A DNA stretch of 64,000 nt, taken from contig NZ_LN849007.1 of the NCBI RefSeq assembly GCF_001243045.1, forward strand, positions 710,989 to 774,988, read 5' to 3'. Within the stretch, counting starts at the first letter, position 1. The number at the start of each line of letters is the position of its first letter. The DNA is from Clostridium niameyense. Its GTDB lineage: Bacteria; Bacillota; Clostridia; Clostridiales; Clostridiaceae. The position numbers and the translations under genes were made by a program. The notes below the pieces were generated by a model. It ran no database searches. It had not been told where the DNA came from and saw only the letters and a program-made list of their open reading frames with translations. Of the stretch, positions 38,035 to 46,932 are shown one piece after another.

Positions 38035-39471
38035 ATGAAATTAATGATTTTTGCTATTGATGCATTACCACCAGATGTACTTTTTAATAATATAAATGAA
38101 TATCCTAATATAAAAAAATTAAAAGAAAATGGGATGTATTGTCAGTATGATAGCTATACTTATGGATATGGATCAAGGGATAATTGGGTTTCTTTGTATA
38201 CAGGATTAACACCTCAACAACATGGAGTTATTAATAATCAGTATAAAGATGAAAAAAGATATCCCAATATGAATGATTATAAGGAGAGAGAACCTTTTTG
38301 GAAAATGCTTAATAAACAGGGTTTAAAAGTTGGAATGATAAAGGGACTAGCCACTACTCCTCCAGATAATATTGATGGTTATATGATAAGTGGTGAAATA
38401 AATTATGATGCTGATGCAGAAATAATAGATGAGTACTACTCTCTAAATCCAGTTGTTACTAATAAAGATAGATATATATTAAAGTATATTAATACAAATT
38501 TAGAGAAACAACCTGTTCCTAGGTCAGAAGAATACTTTGGATATAGATGGAATGAAATAAAGGAAAGTCCTCAACTGTTAAATGGAATTTTGAAGGATGA
38601 TTATTTTCACGAGGCTGTTGAATATTTAAAAAGTAATTTAGAATATTACAAAAAAGATATTATAAATTTACAAGATAATAGTCCTGTGGATGTATGTTTT
38701 TTTTATACGCAATTAATTGACTATATAAGTCATTTTCAATCTCATGATTTAGAAAAAAAGGAAATAAAAAAAGCCATAAAGATAATTGATGAATTTATAG
38801 GAATGGTTATATCTAAGATTAACCCAGATAATGTTTTGATATTGTCGGATCACGGAATAAAAGGGTGGCAAGAAAGTTTAGGAAATTCACCGGTAAAATT
38901 ACAACGTGAAATGTTTGGATTAAGAGATAGTGCCATTTGGCTTGAGAATGGAGCTATTATAATTAAGGCTAGAAATAAGGGATTTTTATCAGCCTGCCAT
39001 GATATAAAAGGAACATTTATTATTAGTGGCAAGGATATAAAAACTGGGAAAGTTAAGGATATGAGAACGATTGATTTTTATCCAACTTTATTAGAAATGT
39101 TTGATGTTAAAATTCCTTCTCACAGAAAAGGATTTGTTTTAGATGTATTTAAAAATAAAAAAATAGTTAATGAAGATAAATTTATTACAAATAGTGGTAA
39201 CAATACTATAAATATAGGTATAATTCAGAACATAGATATACCTGCTTTTAATAAAGTAGTTAATGAGGTGTTTTTAAATAATCGTTTTTGTAATATAAAA
39301 GTTTTAGGAGAAGAGAAATATAAGGAAACTTTTTTATATAATCCTAGAATAGATGAATTTATAGGTATTAAAAATAAAAAAATAAATAAGCATGACTTAC
39401 AAAATTTTGATAAGGTTATATTACCATATAAAAATTCATTAACGGGAGAAGTAAACTTTTATGAAGTTTAA
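38035..39471 (+). CDS. Alkaline phosphatase-superfamily phosphodiesterase/phosphotransferase
   Basis: A 478-residue protein of the type I phosphodiesterase/nucleotide pyrophosphatase clan. The N-terminal metal site D9 (FAIDALPPD) and the region GSRDNWVSLYTGLTPQQHGV are visible; S47 falls where the nucleophile Thr/Ser is expected. The second metal cluster appears as ILSDHGIKGW near 280 and a His-Asp in CHDIKG. From about 385 there is an extra C-terminal domain not explained by the family. There is no signal peptide, so it acts in the cytoplasm, perhaps on a nucleotide-linked intermediate. Confidence 0.75.
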   Translation: MKLMIFAIDALPPDVLFNNINEYPNIKKLKENGMYCQYDSYTYGYGSRDNWVSLYTGLTPQQHGVINNQYKDEKRYPNMNDYKEREPFWKMLNKQGLKVGMIKGLATTPPDNIDGYMISGEINYDADAEIIDEYYSLNPVVTNKDRYILKYINTNLEKQPVPRSEEYFGYRWNEIKESPQLLNGILKDDYFHEAVEYLKSNLEYYKKDIINLQDNSPVDVCFFYTQLIDYISHFQSHDLEKKEIKKAIKIIDEFIGMVISKINPDNVLILSDHGIKGWQESLGNSPVKLQREMFGLRDSAIWLENGAIIIKARNKGFLSACHDIKGTFIISGKDIKTGKVKDMRTIDFYPTLLEMFDVKIPSHRKGFVLDVFKNKKIVNEDKFITNSGNNTINIGIIQNIDIPAFNKVVNEVFLNNRFCNIKVLGEEKYKETFLYNPRIDEFIGIKNKKINKHDLQNFDKVILPYKNSLTGEVNFYEV

Positions 39472-39527
39472 TAAGATTTATTAATGTTTAAATATAATAA
39501 AGAACTCTATGCACTAATATTTAAATT

Positions 39528-39560
39528 GAATGCACAAATTATTTTGTGCATTCTTTATTA
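39528..39560 (+). terminator. Terminator or attenuator ahead of the DegT aminotransferase gene
   Basis: GAATGCACAAA (39528-39538) pairs perfectly with TTTGTGCATTC (39543-39553) around TTAT, then a T-rich tail. Upstream, AATAAAGA (39496-39503) and ATGCAC (39509-39514) can instead pair with the right side (39546-39559) and break the terminator stem. The two structures exclude each other, which is how an attenuator works. A plain terminator of the upstream operon is the simpler view. Confidence 0.7.
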
Positions 39561-39608
39561 ATTATTTTGTATATATACTATAAAAATAAATAAGAATGGT
39601 GGATTATA

Positions 39609-40658
39609 ATGAATAAGCTTGAAGAATGTTTAACTGAGAAATTTAATAAAAAATATTGTGTTTTTACTGGAAGTGGTACGACTTCTATATATTTAATTTT
39701 AAAAGCTTTAAACTTAAATCATAAAAAGATAGTATATCCCGCTATAACATGTATGACTCCAGTTAATGCAGCTATTTATGCCGGATATGCTCCTGAGTTT
39801 TGTGATGTAAATTTAGAAGATTATACTATGGATATAGAATCGCTAAAATCTATTATAGATAATGAGGATATAGGAATTATAGTACCTACCCATATTTATG
39901 GACATAGATGTGATATGAAGTCTATATATGAAATAGTTAGAGATAAAAATATTTTTATTTTAGAGGATTCAGCACAAAGTTATTATTTTAGTGGATATTC
40001 AGATGCATCTATCATAAGTTTTGGTAATACTAAGTTATTACAATGTAATAATGGAGGAGGAGCTATATTTACTGATGATGTAAAATTATATAATAACATT
40101 TTAAAATATAAAAAAGATTTACCCAGAAAACCGTTTGATATTGAAAATAAATTTAATTTATATAGAGATAGTTATTATGGTATTGTTAGGAATTATAAAG
40201 GTAAAGAATTTAATATTCATATGAAACAATTGCAGTTAGATAGTAGAGAAACTTTTATATATGATTTAGTATTTAATGAAGCTTTGTTGGATGTCATAAA
40301 TGAATTAGAAAATATAATAGATAAAAGAAAAGAGAGACGAAACTTATATGATAAGTATCTTATAAAGAAAAATTTATATTTACCTAAATTAGAAGAAAAT
40401 GAAGGTTTATGGAGATATACTTTTTTATACAAGGGAAATAGAGAAAAATTATTATTACAAGCTAGAAAGCAAGGTGTAGACATAAGTAATTGGTATATAA
40501 ATTTGAGCAAAATACACAGTGATAATCAGAGAATTTTAAAAAATGCCGATATTGTAGAAAATGAAGTTGTAAATTTATGGATTGAAGATAAAAAAAAGAT
40601 TGAAGATATAAAGAAAGATATAAAAATTATAAATGACATAATTATTAATAATAGATAA
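39609..40658 (+). CDS. DegT/DnrJ/EryC1-family PLP aminotransferase (candidate PseC role)
   Basis: A 349-residue sugar aminotransferase-like enzyme. SGTTSIYLIL near residue 22, VYPAITCMTPVNAA, ILEDSAQSY and SFGNTKLLQCNNGGGA with the PLP lysine in NTK are all present. It is somewhat shorter than usual at the N terminus and is not a typical PseC by sequence. Its neighbours pseG, pseF and pseI suggest that it aminates the 4-keto sugar made by PseB. It could instead aminate a precursor of the extra decoration. Confidence 0.85.
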   Translation: MNKLEECLTEKFNKKYCVFTGSGTTSIYLILKALNLNHKKIVYPAITCMTPVNAAIYAGYAPEFCDVNLEDYTMDIESLKSIIDNEDIGIIVPTHIYGHRCDMKSIYEIVRDKNIFILEDSAQSYYFSGYSDASIISFGNTKLLQCNNGGGAIFTDDVKLYNNILKYKKDLPRKPFDIENKFNLYRDSYYGIVRNYKGKEFNIHMKQLQLDSRETFIYDLVFNEALLDVINELENIIDKRKERRNLYDKYLIKKNLYLPKLEENEGLWRYTFLYKGNREKLLLQARKQGVDISNWYINLSKIHSDNQRILKNADIVENEVVNLWIEDKKKIEDIKKDIKIINDIIINNR

Positions 40659-40722
40659 CTATACTAAATTTGTATACAAACACTTAGTAAATAAATATTT
40701 AAATAAAGATAAGGAGTTTAAT

Positions 40723-41703
40723 ATGAATATTTGCATTAGATCAGATGGTGGTTCTCAAATAGGTATGGGACATATAATGAGAACTATGGTCATAGCACAT
40801 GAATTAAAGAAAAAACATAATGTATTTTTTCTTTGTAGAGTAGATAGTCCATTAACCAATAAATATAAACCAGGTATAGATATTCTAAGAAGAAATGGAT
40901 TTGAAGTTAAATATATAAGAGAAAATGCTGTAAAAGATGAAATATATAAAATAAATGCAGACTGTATAATTACGGATAGTTATGATGTAGATGAGGAGTA
41001 TTTTAATATAATTAAGAAAAAATTTAAGATTAGTGGTTGTTTTGATGATGAAAAATGTTGTGAGTATTTTAATGTAGATTTTTTAATTAATCAAAATTCT
41101 TATGCTACAACCTTAAATTATAAGGTTAATAATGATACAAATCTTATGTTAGGAACTGAATTTGTTATATTAAGAGATGAATTTAGAAATATTAAATACA
41201 CAAAACAAATAAAACCTAATATAGAGGATATTATGATAACAGTAGGCGGAAGTGACGATAATAATTTAACAGAAAAAATTATTAATCATTTAAAAGAATT
41301 TAATTATAATTTACATGTTGTTATAGGTTCTGGATTTAATAAAATAGAAGAATTGAAAAAATATAGTAGTAGTAAAATTAAATTATATTTTAATGCTAAT
41401 ATGAGTAAATTAATGAAAATTTGTGATATATGTATATCTTCATGTGGAACCACAATATTTGAATTAGCTAGAATGGGTGTTCCATCTATAGGGATTGTAG
41501 TAGCTGAAAATCAAGTATTAGCAGCAGAAACTATGGATAGATTAGGAATCATAAAATTTTCCGAAATAGAGAATTTAAAAAGTGCAATAAATATGTTAAG
41601 CTATGATAAAAGAATTATGTTAAGTAAAAGTGCAAGTGAGTTAGTAGATGGTAATGGAATATATAGAATAATTAAATTAATAGAGGAGAGGTTTAATTTA
41701 TGA
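40723..41703 (+). CDS. pseG: UDP-sugar hydrolase PseG (SpsG family)
   Basis: Removes UDP from the diacetamido-trideoxy-altrose intermediate of pseudaminic acid synthesis. It is a 326-residue GT-B-fold protein with RSDGGSQIGMGHIMR at the N terminus. H17 there matches the catalytic His of PseG. The UDP-binding half has ISSCGTTIFELARMGVPSIG near 245. AAGGAG precedes the ATG. Its last 4 nt overlap pseF (ATGA), so the two are translationally coupled. Confidence 0.92.
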   Translation: MNICIRSDGGSQIGMGHIMRTMVIAHELKKKHNVFFLCRVDSPLTNKYKPGIDILRRNGFEVKYIRENAVKDEIYKINADCIITDSYDVDEEYFNIIKKKFKISGCFDDEKCCEYFNVDFLINQNSYATTLNYKVNNDTNLMLGTEFVILRDEFRNIKYTKQIKPNIEDIMITVGGSDDNNLTEKIINHLKEFNYNLHVVIGSGFNKIEELKKYSSSKIKLYFNANMSKLMKICDICISSCGTTIFELARMGVPSIGIVVAENQVLAAETMDRLGIIKFSEIENLKSAINMLSYDKRIMLSKSASELVDGNGIYRIIKLIEERFNL

Positions 41704-42431
41704 ATTTATTAATAATACAAGCTCATATGGGATCTACACGTCTGCCAGGCAAAATAATGAAGAACATATGTGGCAAAGAAGTTTTATTACATGTATATGA
41801 AAGATGTAAAAGAGCTAATACAATAGATGAAATAATAATAGCTACAAGTAAAAATAAAGAAAATGATTTGATTGAGGAATTTTGCAATAAAAACAATATA
41901 GAATGTTTTAGAGGATCAGAAAATAATGTATTAGATAGATATTATGAATGTTGTAAACTCTATAAGCCCAATATTGATATAGTTGTTAGAGTTACTTCAG
42001 ATTGTCCATTATTAGAACCTAAATTAATTGATTTTTGGGTGCAAAACTTATATAAAGATAAATTAGAATTTGTAGAAGAGGAAAAAGAAATTTTTACAGG
42101 GTTTGGATTAGATGTATTTACATTTGAGGCTTTGTGTAAAATGAAAGAATGTGCAGTAACAGATAAACAAAAGGAACATGTTGTTGGATACTATTATGAT
42201 AATAAGGATAATTTTACACATAAGGTTTATCCATTAAAAGATGAATTAAAATATTTATATAGAAATTATAGACTAACTTTGGATACTAGAGAAGATTTAG
42301 AACTTATCAAAGTTATATATGAGAAATTTTATAATAATAATTATGTTGATTTGAGAGAAGTTATTAATTATATAGATAATAATAAGGAAATTCTAGATAT
42401 TAATAAATTTATAAATCAAAAACAATATTAA
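41700..42431 (+). CDS. pseF: CMP-pseudaminic acid cytidylyltransferase (PseF/SpsF family)
   Basis: Activates the nonulosonic acid with CTP before transfer by Maf. It is a 243-residue nucleotidyltransferase: LLIIQAHMGSTRLPGKIM at the N terminus (residues 3-20), FRGSENNVLDRYYECC, and VVRVTSDCPLLEP. SpsF-type proteins and true PseF are related, and the former fits the sequence slightly better, but pseG and pseI next door make the CMP-sugar role likely. Confidence 0.87.
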   Translation: MNLLIIQAHMGSTRLPGKIMKNICGKEVLLHVYERCKRANTIDEIIIATSKNKENDLIEEFCNKNNIECFRGSENNVLDRYYECCKLYKPNIDIVVRVTSDCPLLEPKLIDFWVQNLYKDKLEFVEEEKEIFTGFGLDVFTFEALCKMKECAVTDKQKEHVVGYYYDNKDNFTHKVYPLKDELKYLYRNYRLTLDTREDLELIKVIYEKFYNNNYVDLREVINYIDNNKEILDINKFINQKQY

Positions 42432-42572
42432 GAAATGACATAAAAAGGTATAGAATAAAAGTATTAAATGCTTATATAAATGTATACTGGGGAAGGATAC
42501 GTTAAAAGTATTTAAGAATAATTTATATAATATTGTAGACAAAGGAATTAATAAAATATATAGATGCTTCCT

Positions 42573-42599
42573 TAAAGAAAAAAAATATTTATACGATAT
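42573..42599 (+). promoter_or_regulatory. Sigma-D promoter of pseI
   Basis: TAAA (42573-42576), 15 nt, TACGATAT (42592-42599), identical in its last seven bases to the Bacillus consensus core except for the second base. The 207-nt gap 42432-42638 contains no other feature I can support. Confidence 0.75.
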
Positions 42600-42638
42600 A
42601 AGGTATAATTAATAATGATTTAAGAAGGTGATAAAAAG

Positions 42639-43688
42639 ATGAATAAGTCTTTTATGATGAATAATAATAAAATAATGTATAATGATGAAACCTTTATAAT
42701 AGCAGAAATGTCTGCTAATCATTTACAAGATTATGATAGAGCAGTTGAAATTATAAAAAAAGCTAAATGGGCTGGTGCAGATGCTATTAAACTTCAGACA
42801 TATACCCCAGATACTATAACCTTAGATTGTGATAATGAATATTTTCAAATAAAGCAAGGTACTATTTGGGATGGAACTACTTTACATAAACTTTATCAAA
42901 CAGCATATACTCCATGGGAGTGGCAACCAAAATTAAAAAAGGTGGCAGAAGAGGAAGGATTAATATTTTTTTCATCACCTTTTGATTACACTTCTGTAGA
43001 TTTTTTAGAGGAGATGAAAGTTCCAGCTTATAAGATAGCATCTTTTGAAATAAATGATATTCCTTTTATAGAATATATAGCGTCAAAGGGAAAACCTATA
43101 ATAATGTCTACGGGAATAGCACGTCTCGGGGATATTCAAGAAGCCATTAATGCTTGCAAAAGAATGGGAAATGAAAATATAGCATTGTTAAAATGCACTT
43201 CATCTTATCCAGCACCTTTCAATTCAATAAATTTAAATACTATACCTAATATGAAGGAAACTTTTAAAACTATAGTAGGAATATCTGATCATACCATAGG
43301 ACATACAGTAGCGTTAGGTGCAGTAGCATTAGGTGCTAAAATAGTAGAAAAACATTTAACATTAAGAAGATCAGATGGAGGAGCTGATTCTAAATTTTCT
43401 ATGGAACCAGAAGAATTTAAATATATGGTGGATTGTATAAGAAATTTAGAAAAGGCTTTGGGAACAGTTACTTACGATTTAACAGAGAAACAAAAAAAAT
43501 CAAGAGAACATTCAAGAAGTTTATTTGTAGTGAAGGATATTAAAAAGGGAGAAATATTTACTAATGATAATGTAAAAAGTATAAGACCAGGGTTTGGACT
43601 GGAAACAAAATATATAAATGATGTATTAGGAAAAAAGGCACAATTTGATATAGAAAAGGGTACGCCTGTTAATTGGGAGATGATTTAA
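42639..43688 (+). CDS. pseI: Pseudaminic acid synthase PseI
   Basis: Condenses the hydrolysed diacetamido sugar with phosphoenolpyruvate to give pseudaminic acid. It is a NeuB-type TIM barrel (about 1-280) with TFIIAEMSANHLQDYDRA, ADAIKLQTYTPDTITL, YKIASFEINDIP and GISDHTIGHT. A SAF antifreeze-like domain (about 290-349) follows, with SLFVVKDIKKGEIFT and IRPGFGLETKY. The PDTITLD and TPWEW segments favour PseI over legionaminic or sialic acid synthases. It has its own sigma-D promoter. The stop overlaps the next start by one base. Confidence 0.94.
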   Translation: MNKSFMMNNNKIMYNDETFIIAEMSANHLQDYDRAVEIIKKAKWAGADAIKLQTYTPDTITLDCDNEYFQIKQGTIWDGTTLHKLYQTAYTPWEWQPKLKKVAEEEGLIFFSSPFDYTSVDFLEEMKVPAYKIASFEINDIPFIEYIASKGKPIIMSTGIARLGDIQEAINACKRMGNENIALLKCTSSYPAPFNSINLNTIPNMKETFKTIVGISDHTIGHTVALGAVALGAKIVEKHLTLRRSDGGADSKFSMEPEEFKYMVDCIRNLEKALGTVTYDLTEKQKKSREHSRSLFVVKDIKKGEIFTNDNVKSIRPGFGLETKYINDVLGKKAQFDIEKGTPVNWEMI

Positions 43689-44791
43689 TGTCAAAGGACT
43701 ATACGGTGACAATACCAGGTCATCCTAGTGTATATAAAGAGTTACCTAGAGAATTGAATATATATTTTTCTGAACCACAAAGTGGAGTTAATGAGGAGAC
43801 AGGTATTTTATTATTTATTGCTGGATTTGGTGGTAATGCAACCTCTAATGTATATAAAAAGATGAGAAAGAATTTTGCGGATAAATATAATCTAATTACG
43901 GTTCAATGTGATTATTTTGGATGGCAATATATGCAAGGAGCTGAAGATTTAAGTTTTAATCTTAATAAAGATAAAATTAAAACCATATTAAGTAATAAGG
44001 ATTTTATTAAATTAGAAAGTGATAATTTAAACCAGGAACAGTTTTTTAATATAATTAAGGATTATCATATATCAATAGAGGCTAATGCTAATTTGAAAGA
44101 AAACTTAGAAGATTTTAATGATATGGGGATAATGCAAGCCATAGATAATATAAATGCTGTTTTAGTAGTAATGGCTATACTTGAAGATAATAATTTAAAA
44201 TTTAATAAAAATAAATTAATTGTATATGGAAATTCTCATGGGGCATATTTATCATATATGTGTAATGCTTTTGCGCCTAGCCTATTTTCATTAATAATAG
44301 ATAATTCGGCATGGATACATCCAAAATATTTATATAATGATAGAATTTTAATGTCATCCATTGGTAAATGTAATTTTGATATTAAATTTAAGTATTTAGC
44401 ATCGTCTTTAAATTTAGATAAGGAAATATTGGATTTGAATAAATTATATGCTAAGTTTGATAATAATTGTAATATTATATGTTTTCATGGTACTACAGAT
44501 AATTTAATAAGTAATACAGATAAATTTAAATTTTGTAGCAATATAAAAAGATGTGTATATAATGAAATATCAGAAGATAAGGTTGACGGAGTTATATTTA
44601 AGTCTACTAATCATGGATTAGATGCAGATTTTATTAAGTTATTTGACGTAGTGGAAGAAAAATATGAACAACTATTAGTTAAGGAAGAATTTGATTTATA
44701 TAATATAACATATGAAACTAATAATTTTATATATAATATAGATTATTCTTTAGGGGTACCTAATATTTCCATTTATAAAAATAATAAATAA
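43688..44791 (+). CDS. DUF2920 alpha/beta-hydrolase-like protein
   Basis: A 367-residue protein of the DUF2920 family, first known as a repeated gene family in the Campylobacter flagellin-modification locus. IYFSEPQSGVNEETGILLFI and GFGGNATSNVYKKMR are characteristic. A hydrolase-type nucleophile elbow GNSHGAYLS (about 180), an acid near FHGTTDNL and a His in NHGLDADF suggest an esterase, thioesterase or acyltransferase, but activity is unproven. ATG 43688 overlaps the pseI stop, with GGGAG 8 nt upstream. Coupling to pseI links it to the pseudaminic acid step. Confidence 0.85.
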   Translation: MSKDYTVTIPGHPSVYKELPRELNIYFSEPQSGVNEETGILLFIAGFGGNATSNVYKKMRKNFADKYNLITVQCDYFGWQYMQGAEDLSFNLNKDKIKTILSNKDFIKLESDNLNQEQFFNIIKDYHISIEANANLKENLEDFNDMGIMQAIDNINAVLVVMAILEDNNLKFNKNKLIVYGNSHGAYLSYMCNAFAPSLFSLIIDNSAWIHPKYLYNDRILMSSIGKCNFDIKFKYLASSLNLDKEILDLNKLYAKFDNNCNIICFHGTTDNLISNTDKFKFCSNIKRCVYNEISEDKVDGVIFKSTNHGLDADFIKLFDVVEEKYEQLLVKEEFDLYNITYETNNFIYNIDYSLGVPNISIYKNNK

Positions 44792-44874
44792 TATAAAATA
44801 ATAATTTTTGATACTAAATCTATATTTCAATTATTAAATAATCGATGATTTTAATTTTACGGGAGAATTAAAAT

Positions 44875-46089
44875 ATGAAAAATAAAATAATGTTAACGCC
44901 TACATATACGGAAGGGTTTGAGTGTATAGGAAGTAAATGTGAAGATACTTGTTGTAGAGGATGGCATATTTATTTAGATAAAAAAATATATAAATTGTAT
45001 AATAAGTTAGATGTTAAAAAACTTAATGTTAAAGTAGATAAAGTAATAAAAAGAAATAGAAAATGTAAATCTGATTGGGACTATGGAGAAATAATTTTAG
45101 ATAAAAATAGGAGATGTCCATTTTTATCTAAAGAAAATTTATGTGGCATATATACAAATTTTGGACAAGATAAGATGTCAGAAGTATGTTCTATTTATCC
45201 AAGAAAATATAATAAAATAGACCATATTATTGAAAAAACATTGACTTTATCTTGTCCGGAGGTGGCAAAACGAGTTTTATTAAATAAGAATTCTATGGAA
45301 TTTAATGAAATTGAGTGTACTGAAGAAGTAAGGAATATTAATGTATCAATCAATACTCAGATATCTGGGGAATATTTAAGTAAGTATTTTTGGAATTTAA
45401 GAATATTTACTATAAATCTTTTGCAAAATAGAAATTATTCCATAGACGATAGATTAATTATTTTAGGTATGTTTTACAATGAAATACAAGATACATTAGA
45501 TAAAAACAATTTTTCTAATATCTTAACTATAATTGAAAAATATGAGGAGAGAATATTATCAAGTATATATAAGGAAGTTTTAACTAAAATAAAAGGTGAT
45601 GAAAGAATAAAAATTATATTTTTACAACAACTTATAGGAGCTAAAATAAATATAGATGAGAGTAGTAAAGAATTTATTGACTTACATAATAATAGTATTA
45701 AATCTTTAGATTATAATAAATTAAATGGAACTAGTAATTATAATAAGTGTTATGAAATTTATTATAAGCCATTTTTTAAAGATAGAGAATATATATTAGA
45801 AAATTATTTGGTTAATTATGTGTTTGCGAATGTTTTTCCTTTAGGTAAGAATAAAGTTTTTGAAGATTATAGTATGCTTATAACATATTATTCCATTATA
45901 AAAATTTATTTAGTTGGATTATCATCATATTATAAAGAAGATTTTTCAGATCAAGAAGTTGTAAATTTTATACAAAAGTTTTATAGATTTGTAATGCATG
46001 ATTCAGGATATAATTCTTGGATTTTAGATACTTTAAAAAGCAATAATATAAACAATATGGCACACATGGCTTTGTTTATAAGAGATTAA
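44875..46089 (+). CDS. fliB: Flagellin lysine-N-methylase FliB
   Basis: Methylates surface lysines of flagellin in Salmonella and other bacteria. The N-terminal Cys cluster (C17, C22, C26, C27 in FECIGSKCEDTCCRGW) and later CPFLSKENLCGIY, CSIYPR and LSCPEVA fit an Fe-S-cluster-bearing family. The long helical C-terminal half is typical and variable. At 404 residues the length is normal. The ribosome site GGGAG is present. Together with the Mafs this predicts filaments that are both glycosylated and methylated. Confidence 0.92.
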   Translation: MKNKIMLTPTYTEGFECIGSKCEDTCCRGWHIYLDKKIYKLYNKLDVKKLNVKVDKVIKRNRKCKSDWDYGEIILDKNRRCPFLSKENLCGIYTNFGQDKMSEVCSIYPRKYNKIDHIIEKTLTLSCPEVAKRVLLNKNSMEFNEIECTEEVRNINVSINTQISGEYLSKYFWNLRIFTINLLQNRNYSIDDRLIILGMFYNEIQDTLDKNNFSNILTIIEKYEERILSSIYKEVLTKIKGDERIKIIFLQQLIGAKINIDESSKEFIDLHNNSIKSLDYNKLNGTSNYNKCYEIYYKPFFKDREYILENYLVNYVFANVFPLGKNKVFEDYSMLITYYSIIKIYLVGLSSYYKEDFSDQEVVNFIQKFYRFVMHDSGYNSWILDTLKSNNINNMAHMALFIRD

Positions 46090-46164
46090 TTATTGAGTGT
46101 ATAAAGTGTATATATACTTTAAATTTTTATATGATTAATAAATATATTTAATTAGGTGAAATAT

Positions 46165-46650
46165 ATGATTAAGTTTAATAGTGGAAAAAAAATATTAATA
46201 ATTTTAACTCTAGTATTTGGTTGCATAAGCATAAGTTGTAATATTAATAATTTTAGCAAGGATATTAATTATATAAAATTTAATGTAATTAAAGAGAAGG
46301 AAAAGAATATAAACAAAAATGATGTGGATGGTAATATTGCTAATTTATGTTATACCATAGGGGAAGCAATAGATTATATTAAAAATAATTTATATAAGGA
46401 AAAATCATTAGAGCAAGTAAAAATTTTATTGAATGATTCTATAGTTGCATTATCCTCTATAGAAAATTCTATAAGTGGCTCTAATAAAAATCAATATAAA
46501 GAATTAATAATATATATTAAATCTATGAGGGATAACTTTATAAGATTAGATGAATCATTACAAAAAGATACAGATGATAGGAATAAAGAAAATCATATTT
46601 TAAATATCATAGAAAATGATTATAAAAATGTTATTAATTTATTAAAATAA
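46165..46650 (+). CDS. Small membrane-anchored helical protein, family A member
   Basis: A 161-residue protein with one hydrophobic segment at about 10-25 (ILIILTLVFGCISISC), which is a signal anchor or perhaps a lipoprotein signal, although neither Cys sits in a good lipobox. The rest is helical and resembles the proteins at 32763 and 55162 (GEAIDYIKNNLY and then DSIVALSSIENSI). ATG 46165 has AGGTG 6 nt upstream. The function is unknown, and the fold seems to be reused here outside the membrane. Confidence 0.7.
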   Translation: MIKFNSGKKILIILTLVFGCISISCNINNFSKDINYIKFNVIKEKEKNINKNDVDGNIANLCYTIGEAIDYIKNNLYKEKSLEQVKILLNDSIVALSSIENSISGSNKNQYKELIIYIKSMRDNFIRLDESLQKDTDDRNKENHILNIIENDYKNVINLLK

Positions 46651-46679
46651 AGATATTATTTAAGAAGAGAGGTAATTAT

Positions 46680-46856
46680 ATGGATATAGCAGCAATGTCT
46701 ATGTCACTAAATCAATGGAAGTTAAGTGAGGTAGCAGCTTTGTCTGTAATGAAGATGACAATGAATTCTTCTAATGAAAATGCTGTTAGAATGACTGAAA
46801 TGATGGAACAAGCACTAGATCCAAATTTAGGACAAAATTTAGATTTAAAAGCATAA
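46680..46856 (+). CDS. yjfB: YjfB-family putative motility protein
   Basis: A 58-residue small protein starting MDIAAMSMSLNQWKLSE and containing VAALSVMKMTMNSS, a close match to the YjfB_motility family, whose members are found beside motility genes but have no proven function. AGAGG lies 7 nt before the ATG. It starts 30 nt after the previous stop and is followed by a strong terminator, so it is likely cotranscribed with the membrane-anchored protein. Confidence 0.85.
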   Translation: MDIAAMSMSLNQWKLSEVAALSVMKMTMNSSNENAVRMTEMMEQALDPNLGQNLDLKA

Positions 46857-46932
46857 TTACAGACAGTTACTAATAAACAAGAACAAATATGTAAAATAAA
46901 TTATTATATAATTATATTATAAGTATATAAAC

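Noticed and set aside
39609-40658. Truncated DegT pseudogene
   Set aside because: It is short at the N terminus, but the PLP lysine motif and cofactor-binding segments are intact and the frame is uninterrupted.
42432-42638. A small gene in the gap before pseI
   Set aside because: Only very short frames without ribosome sites are present; the sigma-D promoter explains the gap.
44841-44848. ATCGATGA before fliB as a further sigma-D -10 box
   Set aside because: No TAAA lies 15 or 16 nt upstream; the nearest is 22 nt away.
46165-46650. Lipoprotein with a standard lipobox
   Set aside because: Neither Cys near the hydrophobic segment has the L-[AS]-[GA]-C context, so only a membrane anchor is called.
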